Shown in pieces: positions 1-10,933 of a stretch of DNA of 64,000 nt. Numbering within the stretch: position 1 is the first letter of the stretch; each line of letters starts with the position of its first letter. The notes beneath the pieces were generated by a model that saw nothing but the letters and a program-made list of their open reading frames with translations, was not told the origin of the DNA and made no database searches. This DNA is from Rhodocollybia butyracea (lineage: Eukaryota; Basidiomycota; Agaricomycetes; Agaricales; Omphalotaceae). The DNA is taken from the NCBI GenBank assembly GCA_015501585.1, contig JADNRY010000167.1:1-64000 (forward strand), written 5' to 3'. Made by a program: the position numbers and the translations under genes.

Positions 1-101
1 AGGGGCGAGCGACGAAATATGATATAAAGAAAATTTATTTAATGTCCGAGGATGAACAGCAATGCCAACGGCGGCCCAGACTCCGAGAAGAACAAGGAAA
101 G

Positions 102-3034
102 CTAAGGGGAAGTGGTTTTGACATCTGATAATGTCTCAACTCCCTCCATTAGCTGGTCCACTGGCTCGTCCTGGTCGATAACAGACCCAGACACAGGTGA
201 ACCCGGGTTCTCACGGGGAGTACCAGCCATCGACGCTTCTTCATCTCGAGGACTCCCAGTAGGTGGCACGACTGATTCTTCATCGAAAAGACCAGTTGCC
301 GAACGAGAAGGAGATCCTCGGGGAGACGAAGTACCAGCGGGCACCCCGGAATCGTTCTCGAGGGCGCTCTCCACAGAAGCCGGAACCACGGCGGCGTGCA
401 CGATGCTCTTCAGGAAGTCTTGATAAGCCTGACTGGTCGGGAAGGAGTAGTCCGATCTCCACTTCATAAAGGAGCATAAGAAACTCCAATCCGTGAGAGA
501 CAACTCCTTCTCGGGAAGGATCGGCACGAAAGACTCGAGGAAAACCTGAGGGTCGGGAGCCATGCTGCGGAGCTCTTGTACTTCATGCTGCAAAGCGTCA
601 AAAGTGCTCGAGATGGACACATTGAGCTGTTCCCTGGCCTTAATTGCTGCATCGTAAGAAGTACGGATGCGAGCAATCGTGTTGACCTGCTTGGCGATGT
701 CTAAACATGAACGTTAGTAAAAAGAAATTAAAAAGAACAAAAGAAAACTACTCACTAACTCGCGAACCCTTCGACGCTTCGTAGGTCTCATCGAGTACCT
801 CAACTACTTCTGGTACGTGGAGCGTGTCCGAGCAAGTCTGATGGGAGAGTGCACAATTATCGCAAGAAGCACCAAACCTCCGGTTTCCGTCGTCATCTAG
901 ACGATAGGTACACGGTAGGCGGTCCTCTCCCTTGGAATCTGTTGGCCGGCGCGCAGCACATTGGAGGCAAGGTATCTCGCGAGCAACAACATCCGTCTAA
1001 AAACGGAAAATATTAATAAAGTCATAACCGTTGGAAAAGTTTACATACGTTACAGAAGGCACGGTTGGCGCGAAGGAAGACTCGCCAAGACATCTGGTGC
1101 GTCCCGGTACTAACGGCCGGGAGGTCCAGGAAAGCGTCTAACTCGGGTGTGACACCCCAAGTCATGCTAGTCTTGAAAAGCTCCTTTGGCTTCTGAAAGG
1201 GCAGGCATTAGTCTACGAACAAGTTACGAGAAAGGGGGACAGACAAACCTGGTTGCCGCGTGGAAGGATTTCCTCGAACGAGGGCAAATCCAGGGCGTCT
1301 TGCTCAAAGCGTACGATAACCGTCCTATACTCCGTAGACCCCGGGGCCACAAACTCCTTCGAGGAACGGGATGCCAGGCGTTGAAAGAGACTATCAAGGT
1401 CCAGAGAATCTACGTCCTCATCAGGAACGAGGAAGACCAGGTTTTCCGGCGGAACTGGGGCGGGAGTAGGTTGACGAGAAGGCTCTAAAGGAGCGGTATT
1501 CTTGAGCCTCGAGCTAGATGCTACAGGAACCGGAATTTCCACCACCGGAACGAGCTTCTTACCGGCCTTTGTTGGACGAGGGACAGGAATGCTCTCCGCC
1601 TCAGCCTCATCAACCACGTCGTTGAGGCGCTTGCGCTTAAGACTGGGAGGCTGGTAGAAGGTGTTAAAATAAGTCTAGGGAGAAAGGAGAAGGAAACTTA
1701 CCACGACTGGGTCGGATATCACCTCCTTTCCCTTTCCTTTCGCATCCTGCACCTTGTTTTTGCTCTTACCCTTGGAGGTCCCGCGAGTTTGGTAACTGCT
1801 GGTGGTGCTTTGGGCTTCGACGTTTCCGTTGTCTTGACGTCAGGAGAGATCCTGGAGGTTTTTGGGACTTTAGGAATGGACAAGGTTTTCACCTCTTTCG
1901 AGGCTTTAGGAACAGGTCGTGGTGCCGGAGTCTTCTTAGCCTTTTTAGGCGGCGCAACCTTAGCCGGAACGACTTTAGGAGGAGGAGCAGGAGAAGCCTG
2001 ACTCTTCTTGCAAGCTGTGGAATTGCGAGTCGAACGAGAAGATTTGTCTGCCACAGGGGACGTCTAAATAAACCTTAATATCAACGAAGAGATTTAAAAG
2101 TTAAAACAATAATAAACTTACCCTCGAGTGAGAAAGGGGCTCCTCATAGACCGACCGTTCACTTTCCGAAGGAACGTCGCTGGGTTCTTCTACTTCCTCT
2201 TCCCCCTCTCCCTCTTCAGAAACCGAGTTAGGGGCACCAGGAGGTTCGTCGTCGACAGGTTCTTGATCCCCGAGCCACTCTGTCTCTCGGCAATCCTTGT
2301 CCAAGGGAATCGGAATAGGGCGATCAGGCGTTTGAAATCGAGGAACGACGTATTCCTAAGAACCGTAAGGAGGAGTAAAGAAACATGCTAAAAGATAACT
2401 TACAAGGATATGGTTGACCAAGTGATCGGCCAGGTACCACGCTGGGTCGTCACTCGGAGACTTGTCCATACGACGAACGATCCGGGACAGCTTCTGGCAG
2501 GCCGCAAACACGCTTTCGATCATAAGAGGGCAGGAGCGGCGACCTAAGACATGTTCTCAAAGAAAGACCTAGAAAAGAAAACATTGATGTTAATAATGCT
2601 AAAAACCTTGAACTCGGGAAAGAACGTACGAGGTGTGGAGTCAGAACGGTGAACTGAACACGGATGTGCTTTACCTCTGAGACTGGCCGATATGACTTGT
2701 TTTTCACGGCAGCTAAGAGGTGAGGGGACAGCTTGCGTTGAATCGCAACCGCGGAAGCCCAAATTAATCTAGCCGAGTACGCCTGGGGAATGTCGCCTGT
2801 AATTGGTAGACAACCGGTATCCTGGCCGATGAAGTAAGAGTCTTGTTGACTGAGACTGGGCAAGTCGAACTTCTGCACCAGTGGCTCAGCCAGGGCGAAA
2901 AACGAAGCCTTGTGACTCTTGAAGTCATCGAGTAAATTGTCGGAATCAGCGGCGGAAGTAAGCGCGAGATAAGATTCGATGATTTCAGAGGGCAGCGTAG
3001 GCCACCAGTCGGGAAGGCCTTGGTCGGCAGACAT
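102..3034 (-). CDS. Multi-exon hypothetical protein with Cys-rich domain
   Basis: The family is not recognised. A spliced minus-strand gene reads from ATG 3034 through exons 3034-2675, 2543-2404, 2355-2122, 2063-1702, 1650-1249, 1192-1049, 996-756 and 700-102, most with canonical GT/AG borders and matching phases. The N-terminus (MSADQGLPDWWP) is helical. The middle is acidic (Glu-rich), then Lys/Pro-rich and nuclear-like. Exon 7 carries a Cys cluster with spacing C-x2-C-x15-C-x15-C-x2-C-x6-C, which may bind zinc. The C-terminus is Ser/Pro-rich. Two junctions do not keep frame. Exon 1 to exon 2 is one base out with the obvious donor. Exon 4 needs either a 44 nt intron or a frameshift near 1767. 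The copy may therefore be slightly decayed. Its 5' end lies under 500 bp from an LTR-like repeat, so it could be a gene carried antisense by a retroelement. Exon structure is confident; function is unknown. Confidence 0.6.
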
Positions 3035-3498
3035 GGTGGTGGGAGAAGACGACGATGGGACTTGTTGAAAAATTTCAACATGACTTATTAATAATTGCTC
3101 CCGAAGCCGTGGCCAATGTGACCGGCATCGTCTTAAGACGTAAAACGAACATATCACAATATACGAATGTGATAGAGGCGTTCGAGTATTCTCGAGGACT
3201 CACAATGTTAAATTTAAGAGTAAATGTTATCGAGGAAATGATTGGGATCCCCAATCAGGAGTCTAGGCGCCCGCGGCATACGCTGTTTCAAAGATCAATT
3301 CAATTGTTGACACCTGATTCACCTAAGCGCCCGGAGCCGAAAATGATCCCGGTAAACTTAGGAGTAGTGAGTCCAGAAACTAGTCCACGGGAAAGGAATT
3401 AGAATGCTAAATGCCGAGAGAACAAAAGGGATTGCTAGCAGAGTCGATCCTGGGCTTAGTGGGCTGACCGGGGACGGTCAGATCATTAGTTTGGGGGA
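3035..3498. other. Spacer with purine tract before the LTR-like repeat
   Basis: No convincing gene; an open frame on the plus strand (3055-3402) has no recognisable motif. The stretch ends in a purine-rich tract (TTTGGGGGAGA, 3490-3500) directly at the start of the 1.2 kb repeat. A polypurine tract there is what is expected just inside a 3' LTR read on the plus strand. Confidence 0.35.
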
Positions 3499-4713
3499 GA
3501 TATTAGGCCTAAAATCGGCCTAAGGCGTGTAACCGTACATTTTGACGCTTTGTACGTGTTATACAATGCAATAAGAGAGTTATACGGAGCCCGAGCGTGA
3601 TAGCTGTTGCCGAGGCAAAGAACTTAACAATAATACTCAGCGAGCCGTGAAGGTACGCCCACAAGCGTAGCCTAGAGCCAAGCTAGCGAGGATACCTGGG
3701 CTGCCCGGAGATGTAACGCTAGATTGTCAATCTAGTTATACCCAAAGAGTGTAGACTCTCTAAACTACAGGACATCTCGAAGCGGGATAAGTACTAAGCC
3801 AACGCGTTACTCGAGGGAAGGAATTATGAGGGAAGGCATCCCTCACACTAAGACCCCCAACGAGCTATGTTAAGATGTGGACTTTACAGTCCGTAACAGT
3901 GGACCAGAACAATCCCGAGGGAAACCGTAGAGGTCTATTCGCGGCACCGGTCGTAACCGTGAGGACGGTAGAAACATACTTAGCGGTCCTACGGAAAGCT
4001 ACGCGCCGGAATAGCCTTGGCAAATCGAAACATTTGATCTTAGAAATCATACACGGGAGGTCTTATCCGTTAAAGCCGACTATCGGGAATCACTTGTACA
4101 TACTCAGCGCAGTTGCTCGAGATTATCATAAGTGGTGTCGTTGGAAAGCTAGATAACAGGCCTTCTCGAGAGAATGTTAATCACACTCAGGATGGACAGA
4201 ACTATCCGAGGAATAGAATGAAACTCACCCAAGGGAAACCGGGCGGCGAGTGATCATGAAGCGCAAAGGTACTCCTGACCCCGGAGAATTGTGGAGTAAT
4301 CGGAGAAACCTCGCTCGGATCAAAACACTCTAAAACTATGTTAATCCTCACGAAATCATATTTTACCTCTGATATATACCCAAGAATGGACTATTTCTTT
4401 ATCGTGTGTACCATATATAGGCTGGAGTTTCCTTTCCGAGCCAGATTCCTCTGTTCCACTCTCTTTCCGTCTCTCTCCGTATCTGTTTCGTCTATTTTTC
4501 GTATTAAACTCTCTCTACTCAGTATATAAGCCAGATATATTTATTCAATAAGACAAGTTTCTTGCCCTTGACTTGACTGCTAAGACCAGTGCTCCGTAGA
4601 ACGTCCCCACGGGATCAGTAGCGTGACGCCTCCTGACTTGGTTATCTTAAGAAAGTAATAAACTTCACGCGCTTCGCAAAGCCCATTTATATCTTGATCG
4701 AATTTAAGTGTGT
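3499..4713 (+). repeat. LTR-like direct repeat, copy 1
   Basis: A 1215 bp block repeated, apparently without differences by eye, at 4990-6204. It contains strong small hairpins, for example CTAGATT-GTC-AATCTAG near 3720-3737. Its right third has promoter-like content: a TATA-like CATATATAGG near 4410, a pyrimidine-rich run, and TATATAAGCCAG followed by a TTCAATAAGA polyadenylation-like signal near 4520-4550. This U3/R/U5-like order and the purine tract on its left suggest an LTR, but the ends lack TG...CA. Short open frames inside are repeated exactly in the other copy and are not genes. Confidence 0.6.
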
Positions 4714-4989
4714 GGAAGTAAAGTGCGAGGAATCGCCGAGATCGGACCGAGGTATAGGCGTGAGAATAGTCCGAGGTATGTCCGAGGTAAGGACCGAGCC
4801 GAGTAGGCCGGTATCGGACAGAACGGCGAGTATAAGGAACAAAGAAAGGACTTAAAGGAAAGCTTGGAAAAGTATGATAACTTGTGTAATTTGTGTAACT
4901 CGTGATTTTTGGCTGAGGAACAATAGTACAAAGTACCTAGCTTATATACAAGTGACCTAATTGTTAAATAAAGACAATAAAGTCGGACC
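4714..4989. other. 276 bp spacer between the LTR-like repeats
   Basis: Separates the two copies. Rich in CCGAGGTA-type motifs, then AT-rich with AATAAAGACAATAAAG at its end. No gene or tRNA primer-binding site was seen. It is either the tiny interior of a cut-down LTR element or host DNA between two insertions of one family. Confidence 0.35.
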
Positions 4990-6204
4990 GATATTAGGCC
5001 TAAAATCGGCCTAAGGCGTGTAACCGTACATTTTGACGCTTTGTACGTGTTATACAATGCAATAAGAGAGTTATACGGAGCCCGAGCGTGATAGCTGTTG
5101 CCGAGGCAAAGAACTTAACAATAATACTCAGCGAGCCGTGAAGGTACGCCCACAAGCGTAGCCTAGAGCCAAGCTAGCGAGGATACCTGGGCTGCCCGGA
5201 GATGTAACGCTAGATTGTCAATCTAGTTATACCCAAAGAGTGTAGACTCTCTAAACTACAGGACATCTCGAAGCGGGATAAGTACTAAGCCAACGCGTTA
5301 CTCGAGGGAAGGAATTATGAGGGAAGGCATCCCTCACACTAAGACCCCCAACGAGCTATGTTAAGATGTGGACTTTACAGTCCGTAACAGTGGACCAGAA
5401 CAATCCCGAGGGAAACCGTAGAGGTCTATTCGCGGCACCGGTCGTAACCGTGAGGACGGTAGAAACATACTTAGCGGTCCTACGGAAAGCTACGCGCCGG
5501 AATAGCCTTGGCAAATCGAAACATTTGATCTTAGAAATCATACACGGGAGGTCTTATCCGTTAAAGCCGACTATCGGGAATCACTTGTACATACTCAGCG
5601 CAGTTGCTCGAGATTATCATAAGTGGTGTCGTTGGAAAGCTAGATAACAGGCCTTCTCGAGAGAATGTTAATCACACTCAGGATGGACAGAACTATCCGA
5701 GGAATAGAATGAAACTCACCCAAGGGAAACCGGGCGGCGAGTGATCATGAAGCGCAAAGGTACTCCTGACCCCGGAGAATTGTGGAGTAATCGGAGAAAC
5801 CTCGCTCGGATCAAAACACTCTAAAACTATGTTAATCCTCACGAAATCATATTTTACCTCTGATATATACCCAAGAATGGACTATTTCTTTATCGTGTGT
5901 ACCATATATAGGCTGGAGTTTCCTTTCCGAGCCAGATTCCTCTGTTCCACTCTCTTTCCGTCTCTCTCCGTATCTGTTTCGTCTATTTTTCGTATTAAAC
6001 TCTCTCTACTCAGTATATAAGCCAGATATATTTATTCAATAAGACAAGTTTCTTGCCCTTGACTTGACTGCTAAGACCAGTGCTCCGTAGAACGTCCCCA
6101 CGGGATCAGTAGCGTGACGCCTCCTGACTTGGTTATCTTAAGAAAGTAATAAACTTCACGCGCTTCGCAAAGCCCATTTATATCTTGATCGAATTTAAGT
6201 GTGT
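4990..6204 (+). repeat. LTR-like direct repeat, copy 2
   Basis: Same 1215 bp sequence as 3499-4713. The shared sequence begins GATATTAGGCC and ends AATTTAAGTGTGT; flanks differ on both sides. The right flank here looks like a retroelement leader, whereas the left flank of copy 1 looks like a 3' polypurine tract. Identity by eye implies recent duplication or insertion. Confidence 0.6.
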
Positions 6205-6845
6205 AGAGTTCTCTCGAACTCCAGATCAACTCAAATCTAGTTGCTTCCTTAGAGGGGACGGCTTCTAGTAAGGGATTATTCGGCTCCAGAGTGAGGGTTC
6301 CTTAGTTGACTTCTTCACGAAGTTAGACGAGCCGCTAAGATTGTGGTACGAGTTCCTAGTGATTAAGTTCACTCACAATATCGTAGCTTGGCCCAGAGTT
6401 TGGTCGAGGACTTTACGGCGTCACAGCAGCTAGTGCCAGAGTTTGCCTAGGGTTGTTGACAAACCTCGAGATTACTATTCTAGCTAGAGCCAGAGTTTGC
6501 CTAGGAGAATCTTAGTTTCGTTGTATTGGTTTTGGTTTTGGTTAATTGATTTGGACATACACATCTGGTTTCCCTCGTACACTCGTACACCCCAACTAGG
6601 CTTCTCTCGACTTAGTTCTAAGAGTTGTCTAAGCTTAGTTACCCACGTTAGCGCTACAGTCTTGAACCTGGAGCAGTCGCGCGCGTACATCCGATATTAC
6701 AAAGCTTTCCCTCGGGGAATCTCTGACAACCCGCCCTCGCTCCCTTACATATTGATAGTCTGGTTAGGTGCGGTAGTGTTTTTGTTAGGTTGTTTTATAG
6801 CACCTTTCGCATACCTACACGTAAATACCCAAATACCGAGGTAGT
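6205..6845 (+). other. Probable retroelement 5' leader, truncated
   Basis: Non-coding sequence directly right of LTR-like copy 2. The phrase CAGAGTTTGCCTAGG recurs (about 6440 and 6492) with a diverged third version near 6393. A run of TTGGTTTTGG lies near 6530. It resembles the leader between a 5' LTR and gag, but no gag or pol follows, so the element is truncated or rearranged. Confidence 0.3.
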
Positions 6846-7600
6846 GCCAAGGCCGGAACGAGGTGGAATCAATACAAATGATAAAACAATAAGCAATAGA
6901 GTAGAAAAGACAAAAGAGATGAACGTCGGCGCACTGCGGACCGCCGTGGGAAAGTAATGAGTACCGAAGGAGTCCGCCGATATATCGGGCCGAAGGTATG
7001 GCCGATAAAGGCGTCGAAAATGTGAGTGCCAAAGTAGGAGTGAATTTGTGAAGTCCAAAGGTATATCGGAAGGGATAAAATAGAGAATGGAGTTTCGGAG
7101 CCGCCAGAGGTCGTGGGAACTATCGGAGCCGTGAGAGACCGTGAGAGAAGGTGAGGGAGTCTCGGAGAGTCTCGGAATGAGCCGGAACATCTCGGAATAA
7201 TGATGGAAAGGCATGAACGTAACAGTGAAGATGTTAGGACAGACTTGAGGATTGATGTATGGTTCCCAACCTGAGGGAGCGGTCTGAAGTATACATGTGA
7301 CCAAGAGAGGTTTGTCCCCCAGTGGCCCCCCAATCGGATAGAGGAACAATGCATATTGTTGTCTTCTCTGAATGAATTGCAGAGAAGATTCATCTTCACA
7401 GCCTGTCCCTGTCTGACTAAATCCCATGCTGTCGAATTGCACTGTTCTACGTAACTGTAGCCTGATTGATGTAGGTATAAACATGGTTATCCATGGCCTG
7501 AAGCAATGGTATTCCCTGATCTTTATGGATTCTGCCAAAAAATGTGATTTTCAGGAAATAAAACATGAATAGTGTGTGCTATAGCCTAGAGCTGGCAATT
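6846..7600. other. Non-coding, GAGAGTCTCGG-rich tract
   Basis: No supported gene. Around 7080-7210 there is an imperfect short-period repeat (GTGAGAG / GTCTCGGAG units). Open frames on the minus strand through this part have no recognisable domain and look like chance frames in repeat DNA. Confidence 0.3.
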
Positions 7601-7619
7601 ACATGTTATTCTCTCCATA

Positions 7620-8075
7620 GAATGCTCTAATTTCGCTTCAGGTATATATATACTATGTACAAAACATGCCTGTACAACCAGTATATTAAACATCCCTACT
7701 TTTATTTCAATTTTTTACAACACAGCCACAGACCCAAACATCGAAGCAGTGCTACTATTACACCATATATCTGCTTCAAATTTGCTTTAGGTATCTACTT
7801 TACATCTATAAACACTGTATAGACTGTTATTAGGTAGAATACCCATGCATAAACAAGCTTTTAGGCCGCTTTGCTGGCATTCTAAATATGGTAATAAAAC
7901 AGCTTTGACCGAAGCTATTGCTGTAATCTCGCTTTAGGGACCCCTTATATATGTAAAGATACTATATACACTCTTACAGAGCAGGATATCCATGTATAAG
8001 CAGGCTTTTAGGCTGCTTTTACTGTTTTGATGGCATTACCCAATTTGGTAATACTGAGCCAGCTTTGACTGAACA
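7620..8075 (+). repeat. Diverged tandem repeat, period about 150 bp
   Basis: At least two, probably three, units share GCTTTAGG..., CCATGYATAARCARGCTTTTAGGC and GGTAATA...CAGCTTTGAC, in the same order near 7790-7905 and 7935-8072, with a weaker unit from about 7630. AT-rich and non-coding. Confidence 0.5.
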
Positions 8076-8320
8076 TCATATAGATTTTTTGATGCAATCC
8101 ATCCCCTTATGGTGCCTAATCTACCTCGGAGTAATGCTCAAATATTAATACATTATGTATAGTCTTTTTTTGGGCTAGCAATCATACCCAAAATTGCCAA
8201 GACAGGCTCGTAAATAACCTATTTTCGTCCAGCTGCTCAAAAGCTGCAATCGACCAGTCACATGACCTCACCAAATGCGAAATTATAATACCTGTCAAGC
8301 ACTTCAATTTATCAGCTTCT

Positions 8321-8535
8321 GGGAATTTCCACCACCCTTGGAAACTTCCACCCCTCTGGAAATTTCCCTACCCCCTGGAAATTTCTGCCCCCTGGAAATT
8401 TCCCTACCCCCTGGAAACTTCCACCCCTCTGGAGATTTCCCCTACCCTCTGGAAATTTCCACTCTTCTGGAAACTTCCACCCCTCTGGAGATTTCCCCTA
8501 TCCTCTGGAAATTTCCATCATGGAAATGCCCGGGA
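8321..8535 (+). repeat. Minisatellite of GGAAATTTCC palindromes
   Basis: About ten imperfect units of roughly 19-20 bp with core CCCTCTGGAAATTTCC and variants GGAAACTTCC and GGAGATTTCC. The core is a 10 bp palindrome. An open frame runs through it only because of the repeat. Confidence 0.7.
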
Positions 8536-8568
8536 AATCTGGGACCCCTTAGACAGGAAATTGTAACG

Positions 8569-9926
8569 CTAGTGCCTGTCCAAGAGGTCCCAAAGTGAGG
8601 TTGCCTGAAGTGATCTACTTAGAAGTTTTCCCAATTCCACTGGTCCAGACTCCTTTCCAAACTGATCTTGCACTTCAGGGACTGTAGGCATCAAGGAGCT
8701 CCTGACTAGGCTTTCATTATCCGGAATCTCCAATCCGCACCTGCGCCTGATAGCTTGAAGGTACTTCTGAATATGAGAATATGCAGCATTGGCTTGAGCT
8801 TGTAGCATCTGTATTGTCATGAAGAGGATGTTGGGATTGTTGTAAACTTTGAGGATCTTAGTGAGCTTGAAGTTCGGGTTGAACCGAAAACAAGATCTAG
8901 CTCCCGGATTAGCTATTATAGCCAAAGAGTCACATAACCTGGTTCAGACCTAGAGTCATATGGGCTATGCTGAATAAATCCCTGCTTCCTAACATCCATA
9001 GGTTTGAAGCTTGTCCATCTACCGTATTTCAATATGGCACCACATGGTCTGGGGTGTACTGGTATTTGATAAACCATTGGGTGAACTCTCATAGAGGTAA
9101 CCCATGACCATAGAGGGGCTTGATGGGGGGTTCGCACTCCCACCTTACCATAGCGTTCTGGAACAGATTTACTTCTTCTTCTGTCATGTCTGGTATAGAC
9201 CCGTCCACTGCTCCGTAACCCAACCATGACAAAGGGTCATATTTGAATGTCATATCTGGGTAATACTTGAGATATGATGAGGATGTGGAGTATTGAAAAG
9301 ACAAGAGGATACAGATTACCATCTGTCTCCGAAGATCCTGAGAGAACTGTCTGAGAACCCTGGACATTATGGATTTCCATGATTCAGGCAACAAATTCCT
9401 TGTCAGCCATAGGGGGAGAGTCGGTATGGGAGAGTTCAGTGAGTGGAGATGATCCCATTCCTGAGCTCAATGCGTGAGTTTCTCTGTCCTGAGTGGAGTT
9501 TTCAGTAACCACATTGGGAAAACTTGGTCCAGTTTGTTTAGTAGGAGAGATAGTCTTCATTGAGGATGTGGGCAATTCAGTATTCTGCGCAGAAACACCT
9601 GGTTCTGAAGAGGAGTGCAAGTTATCTGCACTTCCTCTCATGGAGTGTGAGTTTTCCGCAATTCCACTAACAGGTGTACTGGCAGGTACCGTGGGACCTG
9701 GATTGGGAGGGGCTGGAGAAACGTCCGGCGCAGCGTTGGCTGTATTGCGAGATGTAGATCTGGTATTTGGCCTGGAATTGCTCATCAAAGAGTCCGAAAT
9801 GGAATGAGAAGGCGCATGGGATCCTCGGAATGGAGATAATCCACTCAGGCCAGAGGGTCTGCCTATCCCTACTCCCCATCCTCTTTTGGGTTTATCTCCT
9901 TTCTTGCCTGAACCTCTTTCTGACAT
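8569..9926 (-). pseudogene. Decayed hypothetical gene, frame-broken
   Basis: Minus-strand coding-like sequence starting at ATG 9926 (MSERGSGKKGDKPKRGW), with a Ser/Pro/Thr-rich, probably disordered N-terminal 180 residues ending in a stop near 9384. Downstream, consecutive pieces in other frames (about 9365-9110, 9110-8920, 8918-8569) read like one helical protein, with phrases such as YLKYYPDMTFKYDPLSWLGY and then FRFNPNFKLTKILKVYNNPN. They are joined only by frame changes near 9110 and 8918. I do not recognise the family; the layout of a disordered head and helical body would suit a gag-like or transposon accessory protein, but nothing proves this. The apparent gene lies between minisatellite DNA and a tract with repeated hairpins upstream. 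Confidence 0.4.
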
Positions 9927-10933
9927 AGTGAGTGTCAGTTACCACCATTTCAAACAAGTCTATATAAGACAATCAGGAGCCATATTTTCGGTTCTTCAGC
10001 CCTAACAGCGAGTGCTAGAAGAGCACATCTACAGGGGCTTTCCGTGTGAGGTTATGGCTTGAAGGATACATTTGGTCCATAACCATGGGGGTAATAAGTT
10101 GAGATGAAGGTGATGGATGTTGGAATGCTGCCACGTCTTTCAATCACGGCAGCGAGTAATAGAATATGTCTGAAGTCTCTAGTCTTGGCGAGTCATGCAA
10201 TCTTCTTGTGCTAGAAAAGCACTTGAAGGTGATGTTGAGAGTAAAACTTGAATTAAGCAGGAGTCATGTTATATTGTATCCTGCCCGGCTTGAGTTCATT
10301 CAATTGATATGTTTTATGTCCATTAGATGATACCCATGTGCTAGAGGAGCACTATAGGTAGTCTCGTTATATATGAGATGATAAAGATCAGACCATGTGC
10401 TAGAAAAGCACTACAATATAGGTGGCGGACTTGGTCCACCTGATCTTCACTAAACCACTTCAATTCCTAGGCACAGAATTCCGTGGTACCCCCACCATTG
10501 TGAAGCCTGTGTGCAAATATATCCCGTAAGCCTGAGATGAAGAATAGAAGGATTAGGGAGATCATAGCCGTCAGCTGTAGGAAGTGACATGAAACCTGTA
10601 TCCCTGGTTGAAGGTTGCGTGACCCGGCAAAAGGGAGCTCATGTTGTTGCTTAACATTGCGTTACCCTATGAAAGGGATCTCGAGAGCCTGAGATGAGGG
10701 ATTTATAGGAATAGAAAAGTAAAGGTAAACATTCAAAAGTGTAAAAGTAAAGTTATTAGTGCTCTAGCGCTTACTACTTAAAGATCGGTAACATGACCAA
10801 GTTGACCAACTGTACCCATCCGTCACAGTTTTCAAGATGCTTTGTTGTAAATTGATTATTGCACCCCAATTTCATGAAGTTGATGACCTTCAGCACTACA
10901 AGCTAATCCCAACATGCATGTATTAATTTTTGA
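9927..10933. other. Gene-free tract upstream of the decayed gene
   Basis: No gene seen. Notable content is the four-copy hairpin motif listed separately. The rest is unremarkable. Confidence 0.4.
10012..10411. repeat. Four dispersed copies of hairpin GTGCTAGAARAGCAC
   Basis: Near-identical 15-mers occur at 10012-10026, 10208-10222, 10338-10352 and 10397-10411. Each folds as a 5 bp stem (GTGCT/AGCAC) with a 5 nt loop (AGAAG, AGAAA, AGAGG, AGAAA). Loop bases vary while stem bases do not. The spacing (about 196, 130 and 59 bp) is irregular, so they are not a simple tandem array. Confidence 0.6.

Noticed and set aside
3875..6020. Six open frames inside the two LTR-like repeats (93, 63 and 61 residues, each present twice)
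   Set aside because: Identical in both copies only because the DNA is; no start context, no domains, and they cross promoter-like and polyadenylation-like sequence.
6745..7538. Overlapping minus-strand frames up to 247 residues
   Set aside because: Run through GTCTCGGAG-type repeats; two frames overlap over the same DNA and neither has recognisable domains.
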